DNA of 45,650 nucleotides, taken from an uncultured Arthrobacter sp. GTDB taxonomy: Bacteria > Actinomycetota > Actinomycetes > Actinomycetales > Micrococcaceae. Below the pieces are notes generated by a model that saw only the letters and a program-made list of their open reading frames with translations, ran no database searches and had not been told where the DNA came from. This document shows positions 7,978 through 15,491 of the stretch, in pieces; position 1 is the stretch's first letter; the number at the start of each line of letters is the position of its first letter. Where the stretch lies: assembly GCF_947495145.1 (NCBI RefSeq), contig NZ_CANLXP010000026.1, positions 1-45,650 on the forward strand. Reading direction: 5' to 3'. The position numbers and the translations under genes are program-made.

Positions 7978-8556
7978 TCATGACTTCTGCTTGGCGGCAG
8001 CCTTGGCGGCGCGCTTGGTCTCGCGCACCTTCGCGAGGGATTCCGCGTCCACAATGTTCGCCACGGACCGGAAGCAGCCGCTTTCACCATAGGAACCTGC
8101 TGCCTCCCGCCAGCCGGAGCCTTCGAAACCACAGCGCTCCCCCAGCAGTGCAAGGAAGATCTGCGCCTTCTGGACCCCAAAGCCCGGCAGGCCTTTCAGC
8201 CTCCGCAGTACCTCTGGACCGTCCGGTTCGCCGCGCATCCAGATCTGCGAGGCATCACCGCCCCACTCTTCCACTACAGTGCGGCAGAGTGTCTGGATCC
8301 GGCCCGCCATGTTTCCGGGATAGCGGTGCACCGCCGGAGGGGTGCGGCACAGCTCAACGAAAGCGTCGGCGTCGTAATCTGCGATGGTGCCGGCATCAAA
8401 AGCACCCAGCCGGCTCTTGATCTTGGCCGGCCCGGCGAAAGCCGTTTCCATGGCGACCTGCTGGTCGAGGAGCATCCCTACCAGGAGGGCGAGCGGATCA
8501 TTGGACAGCAGCTGATCGGCCTCGCTGTCACCGGTGATGTTTATCTGTGGCGCCAT
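7978..8556 (-). CDS. HhH-GPD-type base-excision DNA repair protein
   Basis: The 192-residue protein matches the short actinobacterial HhH-GPD family (TIGR03252-like). It shows LLVGMLLDQQVAMETAFAGP near the start, typical of DNA glycosylases, and the helix-hairpin-helix LKGLPGFGVQKAQIFLALLG at about residues 119-138. There are no C-terminal iron-sulphur cysteines, unlike EndoIII. No clear catalytic Asp is visible in the usual place after the hairpin, so the glycosylase chemistry is uncertain. The C-terminal tail is Lys/Ala-rich and may bind DNA. Confidence 0.85.
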   Translation of the reverse strand: MAPQINITGDSEADQLLSNDPLALLVGMLLDQQVAMETAFAGPAKIKSRLGAFDAGTIADYDADAFVELCRTPPAVHRYPGNMAGRIQTLCRTVVEEWGGDASQIWMRGEPDGPEVLRRLKGLPGFGVQKAQIFLALLGERCGFEGSGWREAAGSYGESGCFRSVANIVDAESLAKVRETKRAAKAAAKQKS

Positions 8557-8596
8557 GCGTCCATGTTAACGATCAGCGGTACAGATTGTGCCGGCC

Positions 8597-9028
8597 CTAG
8601 GCGCCGCTGATACCGAAGAGACCAATCACGAGTGCCATCACCACGAAGGTAACCAGCTCGTGGACGCTGTTGAGTATGGTCAACCCGGCGGGACGGCCCT
8701 CGAAGGCGTCATGCGTGGCAAACCGCGAAGCGGTGAACCCGGCCCACAGGATGACCGCGGTAATGAGCGTGTTGACCAGGAAATTGCCGCCGTAGAACTC
8801 CTGGGCAATTGCGGCGCTGCCAGCCAGCACCCAGGCGCTGATGAAGCTGACAACCAGAGTGATCAGGATCGGCTTGACGGCATCCTTGCCGTCTCCGCTC
8901 GGAGTCACCTTCGCGGTTCGCATCCAGTAGTTCCCGAACACTTTGGGGGTGTACCAGATGGTGCCCACTACCATGGTTGAGAGCGTGGCGATGATGACGG
9001 CCAGGACGTTGATCTCGGGAACAGCCAT
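8597..9028 (-). CDS. DUF1761 membrane protein
   Basis: The 143-residue protein has four predicted membrane helices and the DUF1761 signature: an N-terminal IxWYTPKVFGNYWM motif and a HELVTFVVMALVIG helix near the end. GAGGAG lies 6 nt before the ATG. The family has no assigned function. It is the last of three small membrane-protein genes transcribed leftward from about 10.0 kb, with 15- and 39-nt gaps, so they probably form one unit. Confidence 0.86.
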   Translation of the reverse strand: MAVPEINVLAVIIATLSTMVVGTIWYTPKVFGNYWMRTAKVTPSGDGKDAVKPILITLVVSFISAWVLAGSAAIAQEFYGGNFLVNTLITAVILWAGFTASRFATHDAFEGRPAGLTILNSVHELVTFVVMALVIGLFGISGA

Positions 9029-9043
9029 GGTGGTCTCCTCAGG

Positions 9044-9376
9044 TTAACGCGGGTCGTCGTCGGTTTTCGGCTTGGCGCCGCGGGGGTTGCCGTGTTCGTC
9101 GACGTTGGCTGATCCACCGGGAATTTTCGATGACGACCGGTTGATCCCGGTGCCCTTCCCGAGGTGGTCGTCGTTGGGCTTTTCGGTCATCAGCAACAGC
9201 GCACTGATCACAAGGGAAGCAATGAAAGCGATACCCGCGGCGGTAAGGCCCAGGTCAACGCGTAACTCACGCGTGCCCCCGCCGGTGGAGAAGACCATGG
9301 TCGCAATACCGGCAATCGCCGCAAGAACGGCCGAAAAAATGAGAGGACCCTTGACGCCCTTGACCTGCTTGGACAC
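9044..9376 (-). CDS. small two-helix membrane protein, unknown
   Basis: The 110-residue protein begins at a GTG with GGAGAAGGA well placed upstream. Two hydrophobic helices (about residues 10-30 and 43-64) are followed by a 45-residue hydrophilic tail rich in Gly, Asn, Asp and Lys. No family was recognised. It sits between the DUF1761 gene (15 nt downstream) and another small membrane-protein gene, and an inverted repeat lies 21 nt upstream of its start. Confidence 0.72.
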   Translation of the reverse strand: MSKQVKGVKGPLIFSAVLAAIAGIATMVFSTGGGTRELRVDLGLTAAGIAFIASLVISALLLMTEKPNDDHLGKGTGINRSSSKIPGGSANVDEHGNPRGAKPKTDDDPR

Positions 9377-9396
9377 GGTTCCTTCTCCTCAATATC

Positions 9397-9413
9397 TTCT
9401 ACGAATGGTAGAA
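9397..9413. promoter_or_regulatory. 17-nt inverted repeat upstream of the small membrane protein gene
   Basis: TTCTAC and GTAGAA are separated by GAATG, a perfect 6-bp inverted repeat. It lies between the upstream stop at 9416 and the GTG start at 9376, where an operator would sit. No regulator can be named; it might also be a weak RNA hairpin. Confidence 0.4.
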
Positions 9414-9415
9414 AT

Positions 9416-10006
9416 CTAGTTTACCGGCTTGGCCTGAGACACCGGACCGGCGGTCTCGCGGGCATCGTGCCGATAGCTGAGCGCCGCAAGAACAAGCACG
9501 ACGGCGCTGATCACCGCGCCGCCGCCTGCCACCCCCAGCAGGGCGTGCGCCCCAAGAGCTTGAAACAGCGGCAGCAGTACGCCGGTAAGCGTGGTCACGA
9601 TACCGACCAGAAGGAAATCCCGGGCAGCGGGATGTTTCCGGCGGTTCCTGGCCCAGACGATCAGGTACACCACACCCATCAGGATCAGCGCCAGCGCACC
9701 GGTCTGGGCGAACATGCTGTCACGATGGATCCACAGATTCAGCAGACCGGCGACTGCGAGGAACACCGGCACTGTCCGGGTGAGCCAGGCGGGCATCGCG
9801 CCCTGCACGCGGAGGCTCTGCTCGGTGAGGTAGACGGCAACCGCCAACCCGAGGAAGTAAAGGCCTCCTGCAACGGACATCACGTGAACCGAGGGCTGCC
9901 CCCAGAAGATCGTCAACAGGCCGAATGCGCCTGCTACAGCAACATGCACCAGGAAAGCGCGCCAGAGTGCGGGCATCGCGGTCATGCCTGCCGTTTCTGC
10001 GCTCAT
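9416..10006 (-). CDS. six-helix hypothetical membrane protein
   Basis: The 196-residue product is hydrophobic throughout, with about six membrane helices and short loops, for example a helix ending GLLTIFWGQPSVHVMSVAGGLYFLG. The ATG has AGGAGG 7 nt upstream. No conserved domain was recognised. It is probably cotranscribed with the downstream 110-residue and DUF1761 proteins. It does not resemble a classical transporter family. Confidence 0.78.
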   Translation of the reverse strand: MSAETAGMTAMPALWRAFLVHVAVAGAFGLLTIFWGQPSVHVMSVAGGLYFLGLAVAVYLTEQSLRVQGAMPAWLTRTVPVFLAVAGLLNLWIHRDSMFAQTGALALILMGVVYLIVWARNRRKHPAARDFLLVGIVTTLTGVLLPLFQALGAHALLGVAGGGAVISAVVLVLAALSYRHDARETAGPVSQAKPVN

Positions 10007-10048
10007 ATACTGCCTCCTGTGGACCTGCCGGACGATGCAAGTTTAGTC

Positions 10049-11386
10049 CTAGGCGACACCGGTAACCATCCAGCGGTCGTTCCGCACCCGCCATCCGAGG
10101 GTCAGCGCCCGCGCCAGCATGTAACCCACTCCGAATGCCGCCCACAGCCAGACAATTCCTGGCAGGCCCGTCAGCCCGGCGGCGAACACGAGCACCAGCA
10201 GGGGAACATACAAGACAAGATTCACGACGCCGGCAATCGCCAGATACTTCGCATCGCCTGCCCCGATGAGCACACCATCCAAAACAAAAACGTACCCGCA
10301 GATGGGCTGCGCTGCCGCGAGCACCCAGAGACCCACCGTGAACGCGGCCTGCACGCCCTCGTCGGCCGTGAAGATCCAGTCAAGGAACGGTGCGGCGGCG
10401 GCAAGCAGAAGCCCCGTCAGGACGCCGAACGCCACGCCCCATCGAATCATGGTCCGTGTCAGCGCGTGGGCGAGCGCCCGGTTGCCGGCACCGAGCTCCT
10501 TCCCAATGAGCGCCTGCGCCGCGATGGCGAGGGCGTCCAGCGCGAACGCAAGGAAGGTGAAAATTGTCATCACCAACTGGTGGGCCGCAAGTGACACCGG
10601 GCCCTGCGATGTCGCAACCACCACAGTGGCAAGAATTGCGAAGCGGAGACTGGCGGTCCGCAGCATGAGCCACGATCCCACCCGTGCGGTGGCCCGGACT
10701 CCACGCCAGGTGGGGCGTAGCGTGACCGAATTCATGCGCGAGAAACGGTAGATGATCACCAGATAGACGGTGGCCATGCCCCATTGCGCAATGCTCGTTC
10801 CCAGTGCGGAACCGGCAACCGAAAGCCCCGCGCCGTAGACGAGAAGATAGTTGAGGACGATGTTGGCCCCGAAGCCTGCACCCGCAACCACCAGCGGTGT
10901 CTTGGTGTCCTGCAGGCCCCGCAAGACGCCCGTCGCCGCCAGGACGACGAGCATTGCGGTGAGCCCGGGCATCGAAAACCGGAGGTAGTCCACGGCGAAC
11001 CGGTGCACCTCGCCCTCGGCGCCCATTCCGGCGGCGAGCGCCGGTGCCAGAATCCAGCCGAGAACCGATAGGGCGACTCCCAGCAGGAAAGCCAGCCCAA
11101 CGCCGTCGCGTCCTGCTGCGAGCGCATCCTGCATCCGGCCGGCGCCGAGGAACCGCGCAACCGCAGGCGTGGTCGAGTAGGCGAGGAAAACCATGAGCCC
11201 GACGGCGGTCTGAAGCACCGTTGAGGCAAGGCCCAGTCCAGCCAACTCGTTCACCCCAAGGTGTCCGACGATTGCGGAGTCTGCCAGGAGGAAGAGCGGC
11301 TCGGCAATGAGCGCGCCGAGCGCAGGTACAGCCAGCCGGAGAATGGAGCGGCCGAGCTGCCGGCGGTCGGGGACGGTGGTTGCCAC
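10049..11386 (-). CDS. MATE-family (DinF-like) multidrug efflux transporter
   Basis: The 445-residue protein has twelve predicted helices in two MatE halves. Typical elements are LAVPALGALIAEPLFLLADSAIVGHLG near the N-terminus and SMPGLTAMLVVLAATGVLRGLQDTKTPL, a DinF/NorM-type loop, mid-protein. The start is GTG at 11386 with only a weak ribosome binding site. Family knowledge: MATE proteins exchange Na+ or H+ for cationic drugs; the substrate is not predictable here. It is divergent from the small gene at 11486. Confidence 0.94.
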   Translation of the reverse strand: MATTVPDRRQLGRSILRLAVPALGALIAEPLFLLADSAIVGHLGVNELAGLGLASTVLQTAVGLMVFLAYSTTPAVARFLGAGRMQDALAAGRDGVGLAFLLGVALSVLGWILAPALAAGMGAEGEVHRFAVDYLRFSMPGLTAMLVVLAATGVLRGLQDTKTPLVVAGAGFGANIVLNYLLVYGAGLSVAGSALGTSIAQWGMATVYLVIIYRFSRMNSVTLRPTWRGVRATARVGSWLMLRTASLRFAILATVVVATSQGPVSLAAHQLVMTIFTFLAFALDALAIAAQALIGKELGAGNRALAHALTRTMIRWGVAFGVLTGLLLAAAAPFLDWIFTADEGVQAAFTVGLWVLAAAQPICGYVFVLDGVLIGAGDAKYLAIAGVVNLVLYVPLLVLVFAAGLTGLPGIVWLWAAFGVGYMLARALTLGWRVRNDRWMVTGVA

Positions 11387-11485
11387 GGAACCAGCGTAGG
11401 CGCTGCGTCAGACAGAATGGGATAGTCCGGTCCTGGCTCTGAAAAGCTAGGCTGGATACCTGTTCAACGAGATGAGGAGATGTCC

Positions 11486-11734
11486 GTGAAGGCTGAGGTC
11501 AAGCATTTCATCGCCGGCGGTGTGCTCCTACTTCTCAGCACCCTTTTCGTGCCACAGGGAATTTCCGGTTTTTCCAGGTCGGCAGCTCGCGGTGAGTCCG
11601 TCGACCAGGGTTCAGTGGTGCTGCTGATCATCGGCGCTGTGATCGTGGTGATCGCCATCGCCCTGCTGGCCCGGGGACACGTGTTGCGGTATCGGACTCG
11701 TGCTCGTGCTGCCCGCCGGGGGCAGGAAGGCTGA
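11486..11734 (+). CDS. small two-helix membrane protein, unknown
   Basis: The 82-residue product has two hydrophobic helices separated by a polar loop, and ends in a highly basic Arg-rich tail. The GTG at 11486 is preferred because AGGAG lies 6 nt upstream; an ATG at 11480 directly abuts the same AGGAG and would be poorly spaced. It overlaps no other good frame and converges on the TetR gene 16 nt away. No family was recognised; a short membrane-associated regulator is possible but unsupported. Confidence 0.6.
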   Translation: MKAEVKHFIAGGVLLLLSTLFVPQGISGFSRSAARGESVDQGSVVLLIIGAVIVVIAIALLARGHVLRYRTRARAARRGQEG

Positions 11735-11750
11735 AGCGCCCCCCGCAGGG

Positions 11751-12374
11751 TCACAGTCCCTTCTCCACCATTTCCAGCAGCCGGCGAGCTGCGAAGGTCC
11801 GCTGCTCCACGTCAAGACCCCGAAGCGGACCATCGATGACCAGCATGGCGAGCCCGTGCACCGACGACCACGCCAGGAACTCAGCACCCAAACGCCGCTC
11901 CGCCGAAAGCACGCCCGCCTCCACCAGACCGTCCAGCGCCGCCGACAGCAACTGGAAAGGGGTCAACCCGCTCTCCCCCGCCGAGTCAGAAACAGCCGCA
12001 TCCCTCAGGTCCGCATGCTCCGCGAACGCCGTCCGGAAAAGACCCGGTTGGGTCTGGGCGAAACGCAGATACCCGGCACCCACGGCGCGGAGGCGCGCTT
12101 TGGCAACCACGCCGTCGTCGTCGTTCTGGTTGATTGTCGACTGCTCATCCTCAATTGAGCGCGCGAGTTCCGCCTGCGCCGCCATCGATACCGCGTGCAG
12201 GAGTGCCCGCTTGTCCGCGAAGTGCCGGTACGCGGCATTGGGAGTGACGCCGGTGCGGCGTGTGACCTCGCGGAGCACGACGGCGGACGGCCCGCCCTCG
12301 CGGGCCAGTTCAGTGCCGGCGGCCACCAGTGCGCGATGCAGGTCTCCGTGACGATAGGTACTGCGCTGCGCCAC
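11751..12374 (-). CDS. TetR/AcrR-family transcriptional regulator (WHG-type C-domain)
   Basis: The 207-residue protein has a TetR N-terminal helix-turn-helix: REVTRRTGVTPNAAYRHFADKRALLHAV at about residues 36-63. Its ligand-binding domain contains the W-x-x-VHG motif (WSSVHG, about residues 171-176) that marks the WHG C-terminal family. The start is GTG with GAGGAGGG upstream. A palindromic motif 33 nt before the start (12407-12425) overlaps a TTGACA -35-like element, so autorepression is likely. A near-identical copy lies in front of the divergent pair at 13.4 kb, which suggests those genes are its targets. Confidence 0.93.
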   Translation of the reverse strand: MAQRSTYRHGDLHRALVAAGTELAREGGPSAVVLREVTRRTGVTPNAAYRHFADKRALLHAVSMAAQAELARSIEDEQSTINQNDDDGVVAKARLRAVGAGYLRFAQTQPGLFRTAFAEHADLRDAAVSDSAGESGLTPFQLLSAALDGLVEAGVLSAERRLGAEFLAWSSVHGLAMLVIDGPLRGLDVEQRTFAARRLLEMVEKGL

Positions 12375-12406
12375 TTTCCCTCCTCACGTTTTGACCGGCG
12401 GGACAA

Positions 12407-12425
12407 ATGTGAACACTGTCAACAA
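12407..12425. promoter_or_regulatory. putative TetR operator at the regulator's own promoter
   Basis: Read on the minus strand the site is TTGTTGACAGTGTTCACAT. It fits the palindromic consensus TGTnnACAnTGTnnACA and overlaps a TTGACA -35-like hexamer. A second copy matching 17 of 19 bases is at 13389-13407. Assignment to this TetR protein is inferred from proximity. Confidence 0.68.
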
Positions 12426-12457
12426 ATTGTGCCACGATGACCCGGCCGTACGTCGAC

Positions 12458-13336
12458 TCAGCTCCGGGAAGCTGCCTCGGCTTGCAGATTGTGCCGGGCA
12501 TTGGCCGCCCACAGGCGCCTTCCCTCAGCTGTGCGGTAGAGCGGATCCAGGTCCAATAGACGGTTGACGACGGCGGCCCTGCCTCGCGCGAAATCGGATT
12601 CCGGCACGTGGGCGTACTCCTGTCGGACCGCCGTCAGGTAGCGGCGATACCCATGCGGAGCGCGACCCAACACGGCCAGATCGGCGTCGCACAGCAGCTC
12701 CCCTGCCCGATCGCCCTGCTCAGGGAGGTGCGAAGCGGTGAGCAATACCAGCCGCCGCACCTCGTCGGGGTGCTCGATGAGACTTTCTAGAGCAGCTCCG
12801 GCGAGCACCGCCGATGCTTCCTCGTCTTCCCCCGCCCGGCAGTCGTATACGGCGTCGTGGAACCATGCGGCGAGACGGACCAGCAGGCGGGTGTCGCCGT
12901 CGTCGTCCTCGCTGAACAGGGAATCGAGGGCCTCCAGGACATCGAGCAGGTGTTCAAGGGTGTGATAGCGGCGGTGCGGTTCCGACCACCGGTTCAGCAG
13001 CTCTCTACCCAGCCCGGCGGCGCCGGGCAGGGTCTGATCCCACCGCGCCTGAAGCGCCCGGCGAAGGCTGTCCGGGCGGCGTCGTGCAGGCACACGAAGT
13101 CCGCTCGCAACCAGTACGCGCACCAGCGTTCCGCCGTCGACCTCCCGGGCGCCGAGGTCAACGAGCTGGCGGTATCGCCGGGCAGGGACGTCGTAGTGAT
13201 CCAGATCGAAGGCGCGTTCGGAGATGCCGGCGCGGGCGGCGAAGGTGTGCAGCTCATCCAGTGAGACGTCCGAGATCAGATGGGAGAAAACCGTGCCATG
13301 CGCCGGCCAGAGCGGAGGATCGATGTACACGGCCAT
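12458..13336 (-). CDS. DUF4031-HD domain fusion protein
   Basis: The 292-residue protein begins with DUF4031 (MAVYIDPPLWPAHGTVFSHL, to about residue 85). An HD-like metal-dependent hydrolase domain follows: the ligand pattern is RYHTLEH (His125, His129), WFHDAVYD (His160-Asp161) and CDADLAVLG (Asp217/Asp219). HD proteins usually hydrolyse nucleotides or phosphoesters; the substrate is unknown. No strong ribosome binding site precedes the ATG at 13336. It is divergent from the BNR-propeller gene, and the shared palindromic operator lies between them. Confidence 0.85.
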   Translation of the reverse strand: MAVYIDPPLWPAHGTVFSHLISDVSLDELHTFAARAGISERAFDLDHYDVPARRYRQLVDLGAREVDGGTLVRVLVASGLRVPARRRPDSLRRALQARWDQTLPGAAGLGRELLNRWSEPHRRYHTLEHLLDVLEALDSLFSEDDDGDTRLLVRLAAWFHDAVYDCRAGEDEEASAVLAGAALESLIEHPDEVRRLVLLTASHLPEQGDRAGELLCDADLAVLGRAPHGYRRYLTAVRQEYAHVPESDFARGRAAVVNRLLDLDPLYRTAEGRRLWAANARHNLQAEAASRS

Positions 13337-13388
13337 GGCACAGAAGCATACCCAGCAAACCCCTGTACAGCCGGGGAGTGCTGTGCCA

Positions 13389-13407
13389 TTGTTTACAGTG
13401 TTTACAT
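13389..13407. promoter_or_regulatory. second copy of the putative TetR operator
   Basis: TTGTTTACAGTGTTTACAT fits TGTnnACAnTGTnnACA and differs at 2 of 19 positions from the site at 12407-12425. It lies in the 136-nt divergent interval between the DUF4031-HD gene and the BNR-propeller gene, so it could control either or both. Confidence 0.65.
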
Positions 13408-13472
13408 GCGGTGCCGTCTGTGTCCGGTGTGGCTCGGCAACCGCGTTCTCTCACTTCGCGAATCGAGTACCC

Positions 13473-14582
13473 ATGGAAACCACCCTCATTGCCATCGGCA
13501 CCAAAAAGGGCTTGTGGCTCGCAACCAGCACCGACCGGCAGAACTGGACGCTTTCACAACCCCACCACCTCATGTCCGAGATCCCGAGCGTCGGGATTGA
13601 TACCCGGAACGGGAAAACGCGAATCCTGGTTGGCATGATGGACTGGCACTGGGGCCCCGCCGTCGTCTACTCGGACGACCTCGGCGCCACCTGGTCCGAA
13701 CCGGAGCAGGGCGCAATCAAATTCGCCGAATCGGATGAAACGGCTCTGGGTCGGATCTGGCAGCTGCAGCCGGATTCAGAGGACAGGCCGGGAGTGGTTT
13801 GGGCCGGCTGCGAGCCCATCTCCGTCTGGAAATCGACCGACGGCGGCCAGCACTTTGAGCTCAACCGTGGGCTCTGGGACCACCCCCATCGATCCGAGTG
13901 GGGTGCCGGTTTCGGCGGAGCGGCCGCCCACACCGTCATACCGAGCCCGCTTGATGACACGGTGCACGTAGCGATGAGTACCGGTGGCGTTTACCGCTCC
14001 ACAGACGGCGGGCAGTCCTGGGAGCCGCGAAACAAGGGCATTTCGGCGTACTTCATGCCCGACCCCAACCCGGAATTCGGTCAATGCGTTCACAAGATTG
14101 CGCGGGATTCAGAGAACCCGCAGCGCCTCTACGCGCAGAATCATCACGGTGTCTACCGGAGCGACGACGGCGCGGAGACGTGGGAATCAATCGCGGACGG
14201 GCTGCCTGCCGATTTTGGTTTCGTCATGCTGACGCACCCCCGGCGCGGCGGTACAGCCTGGGTTATCCCCCTGAAGGCCGACGGGGAACGCATCCCGCCG
14301 GATGCCCGGCTCGCCGTGCACCGAACGGACGACGCCGGCGCCACCTGGTCCCGCCTCGACAACGGCCTGCCTTCCGCCGAATTCAACGCAGTCCTGCGCG
14401 ATGCCGCAAGCGTGGATACCGCGGATCCCGTCGGCGTCTACTTCGGGACTCGCGGCGGCTCTGTCTATGCCAGCGCGGATGAGGGGGAATCCTTTACTGA
14501 AGTGGCAGCGCATCTGCCGGACGTACTGTGTGTGCGTGCCGCCGTCGTCGTCGGTTCTCCTGCGCCGGTAGGAACACAATGA
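13473..14582 (+). CDS. BNR/WD40/YVTN-like beta-propeller protein (sialidase-like fold)
   Basis: The 369-residue protein begins METTLIAIGTKKGLWLATS and contains repeated BNR/Asp-box-like units such as YRSTDGGQSWEP, YRSDDGAETWES and HRTDDAGATWSR, so it should fold as a beta-propeller. No signal peptide is seen, so it is probably cytoplasmic. The ATG at 13473 is chosen because homologous propeller sequence begins there; the ribosome binding site is weak (GAG 6 nt upstream). Its stop overlaps the start of the MoaD-like gene by 4 nt (ATGA), implying coupled translation. Enzymatic activity is unproven; it could be a scaffold. Confidence 0.84.
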   Translation: METTLIAIGTKKGLWLATSTDRQNWTLSQPHHLMSEIPSVGIDTRNGKTRILVGMMDWHWGPAVVYSDDLGATWSEPEQGAIKFAESDETALGRIWQLQPDSEDRPGVVWAGCEPISVWKSTDGGQHFELNRGLWDHPHRSEWGAGFGGAAAHTVIPSPLDDTVHVAMSTGGVYRSTDGGQSWEPRNKGISAYFMPDPNPEFGQCVHKIARDSENPQRLYAQNHHGVYRSDDGAETWESIADGLPADFGFVMLTHPRRGGTAWVIPLKADGERIPPDARLAVHRTDDAGATWSRLDNGLPSAEFNAVLRDAASVDTADPVGVYFGTRGGSVYASADEGESFTEVAAHLPDVLCVRAAVVVGSPAPVGTQ

Positions 14583-14866
14583 GCCCTGTTACGGTACTGA
14601 TTCCTACGCTGCTGCGGCCGCTGGTTGAGGACCGGTCCCTGGTGGAGATTCCGTTGGCTGCGTCCGCTCCGGTGTCTGCGGTGCTGGACACGCTGGCCGA
14701 CGGGCGGCCGGTCCTTGCCCGCCGGATCCGCGATGAGACCGGAGCGCTGCGCCGCTATGTGAATGTTTACGTGGACGGCGAGGATGTGCGGCGGGCGGAC
14801 GGTCTTTCCACACTCGTGACCCCGGGGTCAGAGGTGATGATCATCCAGTCGGTGGCTGGTGGCTAG
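14579..14866 (+). CDS. MoaD/ThiS-family ubiquitin-like sulfur-carrier protein
   Basis: The 95-residue protein has the beta-grasp pattern and ends in Gly-Gly (SVAGG), the C-terminus that is adenylated and thiocarboxylated in MoaD, ThiS and CysO. Residues such as VNVYVDGEDVRRADGLSTLVTPGSEVMII match the family core. The ATG overlaps the TGA of the propeller gene. The neighbour pairing with a BNR propeller, and a MOSC protein 40 nt downstream, suggests a sulfur-transfer module distinct from ordinary molybdopterin synthesis. No E1-like enzyme is adjacent. Confidence 0.86.
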   Translation: MSPVTVLIPTLLRPLVEDRSLVEIPLAASAPVSAVLDTLADGRPVLARRIRDETGALRRYVNVYVDGEDVRRADGLSTLVTPGSEVMIIQSVAGG

Positions 14867-14906
14867 GCGGGCTGCGCCCAGCTGCTGGAGGCATTAGTTT
14901 GAGTGA

Positions 14907-15476
14907 ATGAGCGTCTACCGGTACGACGTCGAGATCCTGCACCTACTCGTGTCTGGCCAGCATGCCTACTTCGGTCGCGCCCGTGATGGCGCAGCAGACG
15001 TGCCAACATCGGATGCTGGGCAGGTCGAAGTTGTGGCAGGCAAGGGCATCGTCGGGGACCGGTTCTTTGGCAAGGCGGCGCATATGGACGCTGCCGTAAC
15101 CGTATTCTCGGTTGAAGCACTGGAAGCGATCGCAGCGGAACTGGGCGAGGATTCTTTTGATCCGTTGCTGACGCGGCGCAACGTCATCCTGAGGGGTGCG
15201 CAACTTGCTCCGCTTGTCGGCCAGGAGTTCACGCTCGAGTCCGGTGGAGACCAGGTAACGCTGCGCGGCGGCAGGCCTGCCCACCCCTCTGTGTGGATGG
15301 ACAGGATGCTCGCTCCCGGAGCCCATGCGGCGATGCGCGGCCGTGGCGGCGTGCGGTGCCAGCCGCTCACTTCAGGTGTTCTCCACCGGGGCCCAGCAGT
15401 CCTCGTGAGTCCCGTGGAACTCGATCCGGCACAAGCCGGCGTTCCTCACCGGCTGAAGCCCAGTCGTCTCCCCTAA
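14907..15476 (+). CDS. MOSC domain-containing protein
   Basis: The 189-residue protein has the MOSC core: GKGIVGDRFFGKAAHMDAAVTVFSVEALEAIA, then FDPLLTRRNVILRG. The conserved cysteine follows in GRGGVRCQPLTSGVLHRGP (about residue 150). MOSC proteins bind molybdenum cofactor or handle sulfur through this Cys. It follows the MoaD-like gene by 40 nt on the same strand and may be in the same unit, though a weak GGAGGC site serves its start. The actual substrate is not predictable. Confidence 0.85.
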   Translation: MSVYRYDVEILHLLVSGQHAYFGRARDGAADVPTSDAGQVEVVAGKGIVGDRFFGKAAHMDAAVTVFSVEALEAIAAELGEDSFDPLLTRRNVILRGAQLAPLVGQEFTLESGGDQVTLRGGRPAHPSVWMDRMLAPGAHAAMRGRGGVRCQPLTSGVLHRGPAVLVSPVELDPAQAGVPHRLKPSRLP

Positions 15477-15491
15477 TGGCCGGTGCGGGTC

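Noticed and set aside
9467..10594. A 375-codon plus-strand frame
   Set aside because: It crosses two genes on the opposite strand and has His/Gln/Arg-rich, non-protein-like composition.
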